Positions 5,986 to 7,066 of a stretch of 7,066 bases of DNA are shown piece after piece (positions within the stretch are counted from its first letter, which is position 1; each line of letters begins with the position of its first letter). The notes beneath the pieces are model-generated. The model worked only from the letters and a program-made list of their open reading frames with translations. It had not been told where the DNA came from and did not search any database. Location of the stretch: assembly GCA_030653405.1 (NCBI GenBank), contig JAURZO010000239.1, positions 1 through 7,066 of the forward strand, written 5' to 3'. The translations under genes and the position numbers were made by a program. This DNA is from Zwartia sp. GTDB lineage: Bacteria > Pseudomonadota > Gammaproteobacteria > Burkholderiales > Burkholderiaceae_B.

Positions 5986-6028
5986 GCGCCCGTTGTGCAC
6001 AATAATTCGTCCTATTAGGAGAGCTTAC

Positions 6029-6421
6029 ATGGCCACCGCCAAAAAACCTGCTGCAAAGAAAGTCGCTGTCACAAAAGTTGCTGTTAAGGCACCTGCCGCC
6101 AAGAAAGCCGCGGTCAAAAAAGTTGCTGTGAAAAAGACTGCTGTAGCAAAACCGGCGGCCAAGAAAGTAGCCCGCACCCCAAATGCAGCCTTCATGAAAG
6201 CCCTGACCCCCAGCGCTGTTCTTGCTGCTGTGATTGGTGCTGCTGCGATACCTCGTACCGAAGTCACCAAAAAAATCTGGGAATACATTAAGAAGCACGA
6301 TCTGCAAGATCCTGCGAACCGTCGTAATATCAATGCTGACGAAAAGCTCAAGCCTTTGTTCGGCAAAGCACAAGTTTCAATGTTCGAACTAACTAAAATC
6401 GTTAGCGGTCACTTGAAATAA
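6029..6421 (+). CDS. SWIB/MDM2-domain protein with a histone H1-like lysine/alanine-rich tail
   Basis: This is a 130-residue basic protein in two parts. Residues 1-50 are almost only A, K, V, P and T in KKxAV- and PAAKK-type repeats, resembling the tail of eukaryotic histone H1 and bacterial H1-like proteins; such tails bind DNA without sequence specificity. Residues about 55-130 are a SWIB domain: LTPSAVLAAVIG, PRTEVTKKIWEYIKKHDLQD, the signature NRRNINADEKLKPLFG (98-113) and VSMFELTKIVSGHLK at the end. SWIB domains are common in eukaryotic chromatin remodellers and also occur in chlamydiae and betaproteobacteria. A nucleoid-associated role is inferred. The ATG at 6029 is chosen because AGGAGAG (6017-6023) lies at proper spacing. 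The frame extends upstream, but those codons do not look coding. The gene ends in a strong terminator and converges on the membrane protein gene. Confidence 0.93.
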   Translation: MATAKKPAAKKVAVTKVAVKAPAAKKAAVKKVAVKKTAVAKPAAKKVARTPNAAFMKALTPSAVLAAVIGAAAIPRTEVTKKIWEYIKKHDLQDPANRRNINADEKLKPLFGKAQVSMFELTKIVSGHLK

Positions 6422-6452
6422 GCTGTATCGAAAACTTTAAGATCCTTAATAG

Positions 6453-6486
6453 AAAAAGGGCACTTTGAAAGTGCCCTTTTTTTATT
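6453..6486. terminator. Bidirectional intrinsic terminator
   Basis: The arms GGGCACTT (6458-6465) and AAGTGCCC (6469-6476) form a perfect 8-bp stem. Five A lie on the left and seven T on the right (6477-6483), so both strands give a hairpin plus a U-tract. It lies 31 bp after the SWIB gene stop and 19 bp after the stop of the convergent membrane protein gene, and can serve both. Confidence 0.93.
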
Positions 6487-6504
6487 GAAGGTGGACTGAT
6501 TGAA

Positions 6505-6861
6505 TCAATTCGGTGCTTTTGCCTCAAGCAATGCGAGCCAACCTTTAATCAAGCGATACAGCACCCAAATCGCCGTTGCGAACACGCCAATCCAGCCGAT
6601 ATAAATATAGGTTGCGACGCCACTGATGGCTAACGCCAGCAATCCCCACCAAAAGGTTTGCATCAACCAATCGAAATGTGCCGCATAAAAAGTCCCGGCA
6701 GCATCGGCACGTTTGACATATAACAGCACCATTGCAGCAATGGTCGCAATACCGAACATACCACCACTTAAAAGACCAATCGCAAACAATGCATAGGCGA
6801 CATGCGTCAACGTTCGCAAATCGATAGGTGCCTTTTCCTCAGTGTTCTGTTCATTCGACAT
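6505..6861 (-). CDS. Small integral membrane protein, DUF4870/COG3671-like
   Basis: This is a 118-residue inner-membrane protein of unknown function. The N-terminus (1-18) is polar and acidic, followed by RTLTHVAYALFAIG. Hydrophobic segments lie at about 21-48 (long enough for one tilted helix or two short ones), 66-86 and 88-104. The conserved-looking block between the first two, YVKRADAAGT...HFDWLMQTFWWGLL (48-75), and the ending WVLYRLIKGW resemble small betaproteobacterial proteins I recall as DUF4870/COG3671; that family name is from memory. No catalytic motif is visible. The start at ATG 6861 is well supported by AAGGAG (minus strand, near 6870-6876). The gene lies downstream of a 5S rRNA gene but behind that operon's terminator, so it should have its own promoter in 6880-6990. 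I could not assign one confidently. Confidence 0.85.
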   Translation of the reverse strand: MSNEQNTEEKAPIDLRTLTHVAYALFAIGLLSGGMFGIATIAAMVLLYVKRADAAGTFYAAHFDWLMQTFWWGLLALAISGVATYIYIGWIGVFATAIWVLYRLIKGWLALLEAKAPN

Positions 6862-6988
6862 TCAACGCTCTCCTTAGCTCGGCACCATATTGCAAGAATA
6901 GAAATACGGCCTTAAGTCACTATATACGGTTGCAATCTTACATGAGGTGTTGAACGAAGACAAAGCATCCTGTGCAAATGGAATAGGC

Positions 6989-7027
6989 AAAGACAAAGCC
7001 CCTCAGTGATCACACTGAGGGGCTTTG
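6989..7027 (-). terminator. Terminator of the rRNA operon
   Basis: The arms CAAAGCCCCTCAGTG (6994-7008) and CACTGAGGGGCTTTG (7013-7027) form a perfect 15-bp stem with a 4-nt loop. On the minus strand it is followed by TCTTT. It lies about 10 bp past the 3' end of the 5S rRNA. Confidence 0.93.
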
Positions 7028-7036
7028 AGGGTAAGA

Positions 7037-7066
7037 GCTTGACGATGACCTACTTTCACAGACGTA
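7037..7066 (-). rRNA. rrf: 5S rRNA, 3' end only (gene runs off the right edge)
   Basis: On the minus strand the last 30 bases contain GTGAAAGTAGGTCATCGTC, which closely matches the conserved 3' region of proteobacterial 5S rRNA, and then AAGCTC at the expected 3' end. A strong terminator follows directly. Only about a quarter of the gene is visible. The rest of the rRNA operon (16S, 23S) should lie upstream of it, beyond the window. The exact 3' end is uncertain by one or two bases. Confidence 0.88.

Overview
The window reads as a piece of core chromosome from a betaproteobacterium, most likely Burkholderiales and possibly close to Alcaligenaceae. MraZ is 142 residues when started at the family-typical VFQG position, as I recall for Burkholderiales. 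An H1-like lysine/alanine tail is fused to a SWIB domain, RsmH carries an insertion before its SAM motif, and rnpB lies upstream of mraZ. This placement rests on recalled family features, not on a search. I see no phage, insertion sequence, CRISPR array, defence gene or other mobile DNA.

Layout from left to right. Positions 1-311 (minus) hold the N-terminal third of rsmH (16S rRNA methyltransferase), preceded by mraZ (315-743, minus). This is the head of the division and cell-wall (dcw) cluster, which continues off the left edge. The mraZ promoter and a degenerate, 10-bp-periodic MraZ operator lie at 747-834. A spacer with two hairpins (912-959) separates this from the RNase P RNA gene rnpB (about 1018-1425, minus). 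rnpB is divergent from uup (1524-3443, plus), an ABC-F ATPase. uup converges on pyrC (3470-4525, minus), and pyrC lies downstream of an M20 amidohydrolase gene (4651-5844, minus). The 125-bp leader between those two carries a tandem repeat and a long hairpin.

Further right, a SWIB-domain, histone-H1-like protein gene (6029-6421, plus) converges on a small membrane protein gene (6505-6861, minus). The two share one bidirectional terminator. The right edge holds the 3' end of a 5S rRNA gene (minus) and its terminator, so an rRNA operon lies just outside the window.

Most genes are housekeeping: ribosome maturation and translation (rsmH, rnpB, uup, 5S), pyrimidine synthesis (pyrC), cell-division regulation (mraZ) and chromatin (SWIB protein). 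I did not find a convincing undescribed multi-gene system. The items most worth a second look are non-coding: the repeat and hairpin leader before pyrC, the decayed MraZ operator that also sets the mraZ start, and the hairpins after rnpB.
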